A stretch of DNA of 16,716 nt from Bacteroidales bacterium (GTDB lineage Bacteria; Bacteroidota; Bacteroidia; Bacteroidales; UBA4417), in contig JANXXZ010000081.1 of NCBI GenBank assembly GCA_025350385.1, positions 1 through 16,716 of the forward strand, in the 5' to 3' direction. The notes beneath the pieces are model-generated. The model was not told the DNA's origin, ran no database searches, and saw only the letters and a list, made by a program, of their open reading frames with translations. The translations under genes were made by a program, and so were the position numbers. This document shows positions 1 to 6,534 of the stretch, in pieces (positions within the stretch are counted from its first letter, which is position 1; every line of letters begins with the position of its first letter).

Positions 1-2
1 TC

Positions 3-749
3 GCAAAAAAAATTATGGATAAGGTTGAAAAGGGAATTTACCGCATGGTAAGCCCCGGACTGGAACCTATTACCATGTCGAGCGACGAAAGGTATTTACT
101 TCCCGGACAGATGTATGATTCGGTGGTTGAAAGCGTGCTGCTTGAGGTTAGTATTGCCGACATAGGATCGAACCCGAATTCATTAGCCCTGTACAAACAG
201 GAGAAGGAAGATTATGTTGCCCTGACAACTGATCAGCTTGCACAGGTTATCAAACCAATCGGACAAATTGAACCCAAAACAGAAATTCAACACATGAAAA
301 AAATTGCTCTTATGCTCGGTATGGCAGAAACTGCTACCGAGGATGAAATTGTAGCCCGTATCGGCGCTGACAAAACAGCGATGGTAAACCTTGCCACCGA
401 AGTTGAAACCATAACGCTGGCATCGATCGCAAAGGTGGTTGAAACCGGCATAGCCGACAAACGCTTTACCGCCGACAAGAAAGAGGAAATGATCAACCTC
501 GGAAAAACAATCGGTGTTGTTAAACTCAGCTCGGTTATTGAACTGATGCATCCTGCTACCAAGCCGACTGATCACCTGGGCGGTACTGTTGGTTCACAAC
601 GCCCGGCAGATGCAACCATCACGCTTGCCAGCCTGATGAAGCAAGGCATTAAGGCAGTTGAGGATTACAAGGCCGAGAACCCCGAGGTATACGTTACGCT
701 TTACAAAGAGCATTACGAAGTCGATTCAGTTCCTGCTTCAAAAGAATAG
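3..749 (+). CDS. Prohead protease/scaffold protein, C-terminal part (5' truncated by window)
   Basis: The frame is open from base 3 with no stop before the first ATG at 15, so this is most likely the tail end of a longer gene starting outside the window. The first ~65 visible residues, with EVSIADIGSNPNSLAL, look like the last strand and end of a phage prohead protease domain (compare the EVSIV..PANPNA ending of HK97/U35-type proteases). The rest (residues ~85-240 from the ATG) is helix-rich and charged, as in internal scaffolds, and ends in a basic/acidic block (ASLMKQGIKAVEDYKAENPE...YKEHYE). Position directly before the major capsid gene fits a protease-scaffold that organises the procapsid, cuts capsid N-termini and then degrades itself. 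The catalytic residues would be upstream and are not visible, so the protease part is inferred from context and the short motif. A scaffold-only protein starting at base 15 is the alternative. Confidence 0.7.
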   Translation, partial: AKKIMDKVEKGIYRMVSPGLEPITMSSDERYLLPGQMYDSVVESVLLEVSIADIGSNPNSLALYKQEKEDYVALTTDQLAQVIKPIGQIEPKTEIQHMKKIALMLGMAETATEDEIVARIGADKTAMVNLATEVETITLASIAKVVETGIADKRFTADKKEEMINLGKTIGVVKLSSVIELMHPATKPTDHLGGTVGSQRPADATITLASLMKQGIKAVEDYKAENPEVYVTLYKEHYEVDSVPASKE

Positions 750-815
750 TTAACCCCTTATTATTGATTTCTTTAAGACTTTTTACTGACCATTTAACAA
801 TCCAAAAACGCATCC

Positions 816-1877
816 ATGAAAACGAAATTTGTTTTATCTCTGCTCCTGTCGCTCCTGGTAAGTATTGTAGTTGGCGCGGCAATTGCGCCATTCCTGGGGA
901 TTCCCACCTTTATATGTGTTGCCGTGCTCCTTACACTTAGCTTTATTCCACTCCGGGAGCCATCCGGATCCTTATCAATGAGTGTGCTCAGCGAAATATG
1001 GACAGGGGAGCTGCTTAAGCGGTTCAGGTTTGATGGTACCTGGTTAGGCAGGATCAGTTCCAGGGGCGACCTGGTAAAGAATAACACTGTGCATATTGTT
1101 GATATCGGCGCCGATCCGGATGTACTTATTAATAATACTACCTACCCGATTCCGTCGACCTTCAGGGATGATACCGATGTGCCTATCGGGCTGGACAAGT
1201 TCGACTCTTCGAATACAAATATTTCGGACGATGAGCTTTACGCACTGCCTTACGACAAAAAAGGAAGTGTTATTGACCAGCACAATGAAACACTGGCCGA
1301 AAAGGTGCTGATTAAATCGGCCCACAGTATTGCCCCACAGGCAAACACTGCCGGAACCCCTATTATTGAGACCAGCGGAGCCAGCAACGCTGAAACTGTT
1401 GCCCGTAAGCGACTGCTTCCGGCTGATATAATCAGGATGCAGAAGCTGTTCACCAAAATGAAAATTCCCCTTGCCGACCGCATTGTGGTGTTGTGCCCTG
1501 AGCATGTGGAAGACCTGTTGCTGGTTGACGAAAAGTTTGCAAACCAGTACAAAAATATCAAGACAGGAGAAATTCTGCCCATGTTCGGGTTTGATATTTA
1601 CACCTTCGGAGGAAACCCAAAGTACAGCGTTGTGAACGCGGCTTATCAGAAAAAAGCCTTTGCCGCTGCCGACGACGATGTAAACGACCATGTAGCCTCC
1701 TTCTTCTTCTATGCCGGAAGGGCAAGGCAGTTCCCCGGACCGGCAGCAAAGATGTTCAGCCGCAAGGCCGAGGATGATCCTGAAAACCGAATGAGCACGA
1801 TTGGTTTCCGGTTGTGGCACATTTGCATTGGCCTTAAACTGGAAGGTTTTGGGGCTATTGTAAGCGCATCAACCTAA
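816..1877 (+). CDS. Major capsid protein with hydrophobic N-terminal hairpin
   Basis: The 353-residue protein reads as a phage major capsid protein from about residue 55 on: an EIWTGELLKRF...WLGRISSRGDLV start, a VHIVDIGADPDVLINNTTYP strand region, a central DNHET-like helix segment (DQHNETLAEKVLIKSAHSIAP), and a C-terminal domain with FFYAGRARQFPGPAAKMFSRKA and RMSTIGFRLWHICIGLKLEG. It would form the icosahedral shell. Unusually, residues 5-46 are two strongly hydrophobic segments separated by a proline-containing turn (about P25-P30). A capsid-like start exists at Met55 (ATG at 978), but the upstream part is in frame, starts with ATG after a clear gap, and keeps coding character, so the long start is preferred. 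The N-terminus could be a membrane-associating or scaffold-binding segment removed by the protease encoded just upstream; that is inference. A terminator-like hairpin follows at 1914. Confidence 0.82.
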   Translation: MKTKFVLSLLLSLLVSIVVGAAIAPFLGIPTFICVAVLLTLSFIPLREPSGSLSMSVLSEIWTGELLKRFRFDGTWLGRISSRGDLVKNNTVHIVDIGADPDVLINNTTYPIPSTFRDDTDVPIGLDKFDSSNTNISDDELYALPYDKKGSVIDQHNETLAEKVLIKSAHSIAPQANTAGTPIIETSGASNAETVARKRLLPADIIRMQKLFTKMKIPLADRIVVLCPEHVEDLLLVDEKFANQYKNIKTGEILPMFGFDIYTFGGNPKYSVVNAAYQKKAFAAADDDVNDHVASFFFYAGRARQFPGPAAKMFSRKAEDDPENRMSTIGFRLWHICIGLKLEGFGAIVSAST

Positions 1878-1913
1878 GATATACTTTGACCGGCCATAGC
1901 GAATAGGCCACAC

Positions 1914-1945
1914 GGGAGCCGGACTCCAGACGGCTCCCTGCTTTT
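1914..1945 (+). terminator. Terminator-like hairpin after the capsid gene
   Basis: An 8-bp perfect GC-rich stem (GGGAGCCG at 1914-1921 with CGGCTCCC at 1931-1938) closes a 9-nt loop and is followed by TGCTTTT. The T run is short and interrupted, so termination may be partial, allowing read-through into the next gene at 1970. It could equally be an mRNA-stabilising 3' end that keeps capsid mRNA abundant. Confidence 0.6.
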
Positions 1946-1969
1946 CAGACTTTAACTCCAAAAAACCAT

Positions 1970-2353
1970 ATGAAAAAGTTAATCATTCTTTGCATCATCG
2001 TAATGCTCACGGCTACAGTCGCGAGCGCACAGAAACAGTACGGGTTTGGATATAAGGTTGCCCCGGTAACCAAACCCTCTGCCCTGGCTGTTTCGGTAAC
2101 TCCTTACTCCAGCTTCACTCAGTATGAGATAGCTGCTGACACAAACATCACCATTACGGTTGTTGTTACAAAAAGCCTTCCGGGCGACCTGCTGAGCTTT
2201 AAGATCAAAGCAAATACCCGTAACCGGACTATTACGTTCGGGAATGGAATAAAGAGTGTTGCGCCTACTATAACTGGAGGTAAGACAGTAACCTACCTGT
2301 TTATTTACAACGGAACCAACTACTATATATGCGGCTCCGGGGCAACAGACTGA
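1970..2353 (+). CDS. Small secreted beta-rich protein, candidate head decoration/fibre
   Basis: The 127-residue product starts with a classic Sec signal peptide: KK, a hydrophobic core to about residue 16, then an ASA-Q cleavage site near residues 19-21. The mature ~107 residues are rich in beta-branched residues and end in TVTYLFIYNGTNYYICGSG. This kind of 'F.yNGTnYY' ending is seen in beta-sandwich modules of phage fibres and decoration proteins (family knowledge, not a named hit). Sitting directly behind the capsid gene suggests a head-surface or envelope-located role. A signal peptide on a virion protein is odd, because assembly is cytoplasmic; it could instead be a secreted superinfection or surface factor. 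It lies 16 nt before a small 4-bp hairpin (2357-2372) and 30 nt before a tRNA gene. Function not recognised with certainty. Confidence 0.65.
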   Translation: MKKLIILCIIVMLTATVASAQKQYGFGYKVAPVTKPSALAVSVTPYSSFTQYEIAADTNITITVVVTKSLPGDLLSFKIKANTRNRTITFGNGIKSVAPTITGGKTVTYLFIYNGTNYYICGSGATD

Positions 2354-2383
2354 TGCGCGGCCTGGAAACCGCCAAAACAGCAT

Positions 2384-2456
2384 TGCGGGATGGAGCAGAC
2401 GGTAGCTCGCAAGGTTCATACCCTTGAGGCCGGGGGTTCGAGTCCCTCTCCCGCTA
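2384..2456 (+). tRNA. tRNA-Met(CAU), initiator (fMet)-like
   Basis: A full 73-nt cloverleaf can be drawn. Acceptor positions 2-7 pair with 66-71 (GCGGGA/TCCCGC), while 1 and 72 are T and T and do not pair. The D stem GAGC/GCTC has A11-T24; the D loop carries GG. The anticodon stem CAAGG/CCTTG is perfect, with loop TTCATAC and anticodon CAT at 2417-2419. The variable loop has 5 nt. The T stem GGGGG/CCCTC has one G-T pair, with loop TTCGAGT. Discriminator is A73, followed by CAA, so CCA is not encoded. The unpaired 1-72 and A11-U24 are known bacterial initiator hallmarks. The three consecutive G-C pairs of initiators are reduced to two (A29-U41). Alternatives are elongator Met or lysidine-type Ile(CAU), but the 1-72 mismatch argues for initiator. 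Confidence 0.88.
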
Positions 2457-2478
2457 CAAATCTTCAGGGCGATGGCAG

Positions 2479-2514
2479 AAGGGGTGAAAGGATGTAAACG
2501 CTGAGTAACCCCTT
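2479..2514 (+). terminator. Possible weak terminator or processing hairpin 3' of the tRNA
   Basis: AAGGGGT (2479-2485) pairs perfectly with ACCCCTT (2508-2514) around a 22-nt loop and is followed by TTGATTT and an A run. The long loop and poor T tract make it a weak terminator at best; it may bound the tRNA transcript or shape the leader of the lysis cassette that starts at 2534. Confidence 0.35.
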
Positions 2515-2533
2515 TGATTTAAAAAAAGGAAAT

Positions 2534-2812
2534 ATGACTGAGTTTGAAATCTGGTTGTATCGCAGTTTGATCATTCTGTTACTTGTCATTATTTGGTTTG
2601 TAGTTAAATCATTTTCAGTAAGCATTACAAAGAAGATTGACGAGCTGATAAATTCGATTAATGAACTCACCAAGGAAATGGCCACGCAGCGCGGTGAAAT
2701 AACCCAGCTCACAAACGGACAGCACGACCATAGCAACCGCTTAAACGATCACGGCAAACGCATCAGGCAATTAGAACTGGACAGGGCAGCCTGCGTAAAC
2801 TGTAAAAAATGA
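2534..2812 (+). CDS. Small membrane protein with coiled coil, lysis cassette candidate
   Basis: The 92-residue protein has one strong transmembrane helix (about residues 9-27, YRSLIILLLVIIWFVVKSF). A heptad-like, charged coiled coil follows from about 33 to 85, and the protein ends with a CVNC motif. An A-rich stretch with AAAGGAA lies just before the ATG. Its stop overlaps the start of the endolysin-like gene (ATGA, 4-nt overlap), so the two are probably translationally coupled. Position before an endolysin suggests a holin, antiholin, or inner-membrane spanin-type role. Charge distribution around the helix is ambiguous (K27, K34, K35 after it suggest the coiled coil may face the cytoplasm, which would argue against a spanin). 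No family was recognised. Confidence 0.72.
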   Translation: MTEFEIWLYRSLIILLLVIIWFVVKSFSVSITKKIDELINSINELTKEMATQRGEITQLTNGQHDHSNRLNDHGKRIRQLELDRAACVNCKK

Positions 2813-3318
2813 AACCAGTAGCAGTACACAATGATTACCCAGAGCTACCGGAAGTTCCCTTTAAGCGAACCTCTGTACCTATGGCTACAGTTATTGACTG
2901 TTTGAATAAAATCACCGAGTACGACCGGGAAGTCAGAATAATGGCACTTTGCATTTTCAGAAATGAAAGTGCAAATGGTAGAAAAGGCGTAAATAACAAT
3001 TACGCCGGTGTCCAGGCCGACTGTGGAAGATGGTATGGCCTTGAAGGCGCAATCGGCACTTGTGTCCGCATTGATTCGGGAGGAGTTGCTCGTAGGTTTA
3101 TCTGTTTCCCAGATACTCCTGAGTTCACCTTAAGACTGCTGTGTTTCAAGGTAAAGCAACGTGGCCTCTACGCAGGCTCCCCCGACGTAAAAACTATCGA
3201 GGACTTCACTAAGTCCTACCTTGAGCACTGGGTAAGCCGCCCTGATCCTACTCCTACCATTAATGAAGTTGCCTACTGGCGGAGTCTATATCTTGCTGCC
3301 AACAAAGTAATAAAGTAA
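2809..3318 (+). CDS. Endolysin-like protein (probable glycosidase)
   Basis: The 169-residue protein has no signal peptide or membrane segment. Its core, IFRNESANGRKGVNNNYAG then VQADCGRW, resembles the active-site region of lysozyme/glucosaminidase-like peptidoglycan hydrolases: a Glu in an ES.NG context (E53), followed by an N-N-Y/F-x-G-[VI]-[KQ]-A-D motif. A segment about 45 residues later (FICFPDTPEFTLRLLCFKVKQRGLY) matches the 'covers the sequence of pushed substrate' portion seen in such enzymes. It would cleave glycan strands once let through the inner membrane. Its neighbours are a small membrane protein overlapping its start and a holin/spanin-like protein 34 nt downstream, which together look like a lysis cassette. 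Family assignment is from motif resemblance; a structural virion-associated lysozyme is possible but the context favours lysis. Confidence 0.65.
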   Translation: MKPVAVHNDYPELPEVPFKRTSVPMATVIDCLNKITEYDREVRIMALCIFRNESANGRKGVNNNYAGVQADCGRWYGLEGAIGTCVRIDSGGVARRFICFPDTPEFTLRLLCFKVKQRGLYAGSPDVKTIEDFTKSYLEHWVSRPDPTPTINEVAYWRSLYLAANKVIK

Positions 3319-3352
3319 CTCATACCAAAACCATACAAAAATTAATGTAGCC

Positions 3353-4048
3353 ATGTTACTGAAAAGATTTAAAGAATGGATCACCACGCTCGTTGGCTTA
3401 GCATTGCTGGCGGGGGCCGGTTTAATGCTTTATACCGGTAAGATTTCAACCGGAGAATTTTTGGCCTTCCTGCCTGTATGTATCGGCCTGATATGGGCTA
3501 AAAACTCTTTCCTAACCGATATATTCAAAAAGGGAGGCGGAGCGGCTGCCTTTCTTATTATAGCTGTATTACTTGTTTCCAGCTGCCGGGTAACCAAACC
3601 TCCGGTAGCTCCGGTTATACCCCCCGCAGTTGTAAACACCAGCAGCACGGTTAACACCTCTTCCGGAGGCACAGCACAGCAGGGTTATACCGAGCCCGAC
3701 AGCGCCTCAATCATTGCCCTGGTCGCCTGCGACAGTACAGGAAAGATTTACCTAAAGACTATTGAGCAGCTGAAGGCCGGAAATAATGTAAAACCGGAAA
3801 TTAAGATCAGGGACAATTATATTACCCTCAAGTGCGTGGTTGACTCGGCCCAGGTATGGGTAAAATGGGACCGCTTTAGTACGAAGGTTTCCGATACGGT
3901 TCGTACTGTTCAATACCTGCCGGGAACCGTGACTAACCAGCTAACCTGGTTCCAGAAAACCATGGTGGGTTCAGGATACGTGTTATGGGCGATCGTTGCC
4001 CTGTTTGTAATTCTGGGTATTTTTAAGTTAAAACAAAAATTCATCTGA
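3353..4048 (+). CDS. Holin-like and unimolecular-spanin-like fusion protein
   Basis: The 231-residue protein has an unusual order. Residues ~10-27 and ~36-50 form a short transmembrane hairpin, as in small holins. A third hydrophobic stretch (~62-77) ends in a lipobox, LLVSSC, with Cys78. A proline- and Thr/Ser-rich linker follows (KPPVAPVIPP, 82-91), then a ~100-residue soluble region, and finally a C-terminal transmembrane helix (~206-224) with a basic KLKQK tail. A lipoprotein N-terminus plus C-terminal inner-membrane helix is the architecture of phage T1 gp11, the unimolecular spanin that fuses inner and outer membrane. No in-frame ATG, GTG or TTG lies between residues 46 and 78, so the lipoprotein appears to be made only as part of the fusion; signal peptidase II cleavage before Cys78 could split it. 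A GGGAGG at about 3531 resembles a Shine-Dalgarno site but has no usable start behind it. Functions are inferred from topology and context. Confidence 0.68.
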   Translation: MLLKRFKEWITTLVGLALLAGAGLMLYTGKISTGEFLAFLPVCIGLIWAKNSFLTDIFKKGGGAAAFLIIAVLLVSSCRVTKPPVAPVIPPAVVNTSSTVNTSSGGTAQQGYTEPDSASIIALVACDSTGKIYLKTIEQLKAGNNVKPEIKIRDNYITLKCVVDSAQVWVKWDRFSTKVSDTVRTVQYLPGTVTNQLTWFQKTMVGSGYVLWAIVALFVILGIFKLKQKFI

Positions 4049-4050
4049 CA

Positions 4051-4458
4051 ATGATCGACAAGATAAAACGCTTTTTCGAGCTGTATCCTGAAAAGGACAA
4101 GCTGTATTCAACCCCTGACGGCAATGTGTTCCTCGCAAGGAACGATGCCACTAACCATGCCCGCCAATCAAAAACCAACTTCACCGAATACGAACGCGGT
4201 GAAGATGGGGCAGCTGCCGACAAAACCGGTGATCAGGACGAAAAGAACCTGGAGCTGATTGCTGAGGGAACTGCAATGGACCCGGCAACCGGTGATTACC
4301 ACCGGATGCTTGCAATCCTCAGGGCATTGAAGTTGCAACCGGAAAGCCATAAGAAGGCTGACGTTATCGCAGCCTTCAAAAACTGGCAGGCACAAATTAA
4401 AGTTATCCAGGATCCGGCAACCCCGGAAGCTACCGAAAACGAAACTCAGGAGGCATAA
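4051..4458 (+). CDS. Acidic phage protein of unknown function before the sheath gene
   Basis: A 135-residue soluble protein, with no membrane segment. The N-terminal ~40 residues (FFELYPEKDKLYSTPDGNVFLARNDATNHARQ) look like a small compact domain of a kind I have the impression recurs in Bacteroidota phage late regions. A low-complexity acidic stretch follows (about 50-62), then a helical part (HRMLAILRALKLQPESHKKADVIAAFKNWQAQI, 84-116), and an acidic tail. It begins 2 nt after the spanin-like gene and ends 3 nt before the sheath gene, so it belongs to the same transcript. By Mu gene order this slot would hold head-tail joining or tail-completion proteins, but I see no motif that shows such a role. 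Confidence 0.7.
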   Translation: MIDKIKRFFELYPEKDKLYSTPDGNVFLARNDATNHARQSKTNFTEYERGEDGAAADKTGDQDEKNLELIAEGTAMDPATGDYHRMLAILRALKLQPESHKKADVIAAFKNWQAQIKVIQDPATPEATENETQEA

Positions 4459-4461
4459 AAC

Positions 4462-5688
4462 ATGAACGACGTTAAAGTAACAATCGGAAACGGCAACCTG
4501 GGCCGCGCAAGCCAGAACCTCGACGGGGTTGCTGCCCTGATCGGGTCAGGCGTTTCCGTAGTCGATAAATTTGCCCTGGGCGACGTGCTTGCGCTCCGCA
4601 GCCTGGCCGACGCCGTGAACCTGGGTATTACCGGGGCTTACGACACGGCGAACAAGAGCCTGCTTTATCACCATATAAAGCACTTTTACGACAATGCCGG
4701 CGAGGGTGCCGAGCTATACGTGATGCCGGTGGCGAACACAGTAACCATGGATAACATGTGCGATGTAACCATGACCCACGCCCCGGCACTGCTCGACAAA
4801 CTGAAAGGCCGGGTGCGGTTGCTCATTATTACACGCGTTCCACAAACCGCCTATGCCCCCACGTATACCGGGCAGTTTGACCCGGATGTATTTGCAGCTG
4901 CAACCAAGGCACAGGCCTTGTATGCTTCGGAGTTCCTGAAGCACCGCCCGGTCCAGATTTTTATTGAAGGCCGCGCCTTCCAGGGAACGGCAGCAAGCGC
5001 AAAGGACCTGCGTCATGCCAGCACCGGGCTCAACGCTAACCGCGTTACCGTATTTTGCGGAGCCGACAACAGTGTAAGCCTGTTATACACAGAGGCAAAC
5101 AAGTACGCTGCCGTTTCGGCTTTTGCCGGTCGTGTGGCAGCCATTGCCGTACAGCGCAATGCAGGGAGGGTGAAAGACGGGGCGATTGCACTTGCAGGCG
5201 AAGCCGGGTTAAGTTCAGGAACGAAGATCAGCGCCTTTACCGGTACTGATCTTGACGCGCTGGACGGATTCGGATATACCTTCATAATTCAGCGCGACGG
5301 CAAAACCGGGTACTTTTTCAATAACGACCACTGCGCCTGTAAGATCAGCGACGACATGGCGCATGTTCACCGTGGCCGCCCGATTGACAAGGCCGCCCGC
5401 CTGGTTCGTGAAACGTACCTGGAAGAATTGCTCGACGATGTGGAAGTGGATGCCACAACCGGTAAACTTGCCGCTTCGGTAATCAAGCATTACCAACGCC
5501 TGGCCGAGAAGTCGGTGGAGATCAACATGAAGGCAAACGGGGAGATATCAGGCGTGAGTCTGTTTGTTGACCCGGCACAAAACATCCTGTCGACCGACAA
5601 GATTGTAACCGTAATGCGCATCGTGCCCAAGGGCATGGTGAACGCAATTGAAGTATTACTCAGTTATTCAAACCCTTTAAATAGCTAG
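4462..5688 (+). CDS. Contractile tail sheath protein (DUF2586-like)
   Basis: The 408-residue protein is of usual sheath size and is followed directly by a tube-like gene. The N-terminus (VTIGNGNLGRASQNLDGVAALIGSG) and the C-terminus (DKIVTVMRIVPKGMVNAIEVLLSYSNP) fit the sheath-type DUF2586 family found in Bacteroidota Mu-like phages. The C-terminal beta strand is the sort that locks neighbouring sheath subunits together. The interior contains alternating beta and helix segments (VQIFIEGRAF; VFCGAD; GYTFIIQRDGKTGYFFNNDHCAC). It would polymerise around the tube and contract on host binding, driving the spike through the envelope. It ends 2 nt before the tube gene start, and both probably share one transcript ending at the terminator near 6137. 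Confidence 0.85.
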   Translation: MNDVKVTIGNGNLGRASQNLDGVAALIGSGVSVVDKFALGDVLALRSLADAVNLGITGAYDTANKSLLYHHIKHFYDNAGEGAELYVMPVANTVTMDNMCDVTMTHAPALLDKLKGRVRLLIITRVPQTAYAPTYTGQFDPDVFAAATKAQALYASEFLKHRPVQIFIEGRAFQGTAASAKDLRHASTGLNANRVTVFCGADNSVSLLYTEANKYAAVSAFAGRVAAIAVQRNAGRVKDGAIALAGEAGLSSGTKISAFTGTDLDALDGFGYTFIIQRDGKTGYFFNNDHCACKISDDMAHVHRGRPIDKAARLVRETYLEELLDDVEVDATTGKLAASVIKHYQRLAEKSVEINMKANGEISGVSLFVDPAQNILSTDKIVTVMRIVPKGMVNAIEVLLSYSNPLNS

Positions 5689-5690
5689 CC

Positions 5691-6110
5691 ATGATAAACG
5701 GCAATGAATATGCATGGGAAGACGTGCAGATTGTAATAATGGGGCGGCTGCTTACCGGTGTTACCGACGTGGAGTACGGCGCAACCCGTGCCCATACCAA
5801 CATACACGGGCGGGGCAGTGAGCCGGTTGCTATGGGCCGTGGCAAGAAGGACAGCAAGCCCGGTAAGCTGGTGCTGCTACAGAGCGAATTTGAGGCCTTT
5901 CAGAATGCAACCCCGGCAGGCAAGGATCCTACCGACTGGGCACCGTTCGATATGGTGGTAGCCTATGCTCCTATAGGGGGTGTAATTACTACCGATATTA
6001 TTCCTTTCTGTAGGGTAAGCGATTACTCGAAAGGGATAGGGACGGAAACTGAAAATATGAAAGTGGAACTCACGCTTACCACCGGAATCCCAAAACTGAA
6101 CGTACCTTAA
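5691..6110 (+). CDS. Tail tube protein
   Basis: The 139-residue product has the length and pattern of contractile-phage tube proteins (Mu gpM role). An N-terminal YAWEDVQIVIMGRLLTGVTDVEYG strand pair is followed by the NIHGRGSEPVAMGRGKK loop, LVLLQSEFEAFQNA, and a C-terminal beta part (FDMVVAYAPIGGVITTDIIPF...GTETENMKVELTLTTG). Hexameric rings would stack to form the DNA channel inside the sheath. It follows the sheath gene by 2 nt and is the last gene before a strong terminator, consistent with sheath and tube being needed in high and similar amounts. Confidence 0.85.
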   Translation: MINGNEYAWEDVQIVIMGRLLTGVTDVEYGATRAHTNIHGRGSEPVAMGRGKKDSKPGKLVLLQSEFEAFQNATPAGKDPTDWAPFDMVVAYAPIGGVITTDIIPFCRVSDYSKGIGTETENMKVELTLTTGIPKLNVP

Positions 6111-6136
6111 TATACCCGGACTGCGGACAGAGTGAG

Positions 6137-6180
6137 CCCTGCCTTAAAACCTGATCAGGGTAGCCAGGCAGGGTTTTTTT
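6137..6180 (+). terminator. Strong intrinsic terminator after the tail tube gene
   Basis: CCCTGCC (6137-6143) pairs with GGCAGGG (6167-6173) and is followed at once by seven T (6174-6180). The loop contains a second self-complementary element (CCTGATCAGG, 6150-6159), giving a stacked hairpin. It would stop most transcription after the tube gene, lowering expression of the chaperone, tape measure and baseplate genes, which are needed in few copies per virion. Confidence 0.85.
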
Positions 6181-6210
6181 AATCATTTTAACAGCACTTA
6201 ATAACCTTTT

Positions 6211-6534
6211 ATGAAAAAGATACCTTTTGACCAGAACACGCTTACCGATTTAACCCCTGAACAGATTGCCGAACTAAAAAAAGAGTACGGCGATGTATTT
6301 TGCATCGAGGTTGAGGATAAGAAGTGCTTTATCCACAAACCTACCCGGCAGATACTTGACCTGGCCAATGCCTCCAGTGCTAAAAAGTCGTCGATGTTTA
6401 ACGAAACCATTCTGAAGAACTGCTGGCTGGCAGGTGACAAGGATGTAGTTTTCGATGATAACTACTTCATGGCCGCCGGAAGCATCCTGGGCGAAGTAGT
6501 TGTGTTTAAAACGGCTGAGTTAAAAAAGTTATAG
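6211..6534 (+). CDS. Tail assembly chaperone, short product (lambda gpG analogue)
   Basis: The 107-residue in-frame product lies between tube and tape measure, the position of the tail assembly chaperone in nearly all long-tailed phages. It is helix-rich and charged (LTPEQIAELKKEYGDVFCIEVEDKKCFIHKP near the start; AGSILGEVVVFKTAELKKL at the end). Its last codons are GAG TTA AAA AAG TTA TAG, which hold a slippery heptamer just before the stop. Most ribosomes would end here; a fraction would shift to make the longer product described separately. The chaperone coats the tape measure and helps tube assembly, and is not part of the virion. Confidence 0.82.
   Translation: MKKIPFDQNTLTDLTPEQIAELKKEYGDVFCIEVEDKKCFIHKPTRQILDLANASSAKKSSMFNETILKNCWLAGDKDVVFDDNYFMAAGSILGEVVVFKTAELKKL

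Noticed and set aside
1044..1820. Long open frame on the minus strand (258 codons) under the capsid gene
   Set aside because: It lies fully inside the clearly coding capsid gene, has no recognisable domain, and is Cys/His/Val-rich in the way antisense frames of GC-moderate genes often are.
1880..1892. Bacteroidota-type -7 promoter box (TAnnTTTG) before the 1970 gene
   Set aside because: TATACTTTG has the wrong spacing (three bases between TA and TTTG) and no matching -33 TTTG was seen.
2384..2456. tRNA as a prophage attachment site
   Set aside because: It sits in the middle of the morphogenesis genes with phage genes on both sides and no integrase or repeated tRNA end nearby.
3525..3590. 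Separate spanin lipoprotein start inside the 3353 gene, after the GGGAGG near 3531
   Set aside because: No ATG, GTG or TTG lies in frame between Leu46 and Cys78, so an internal start would need a very rare codon.
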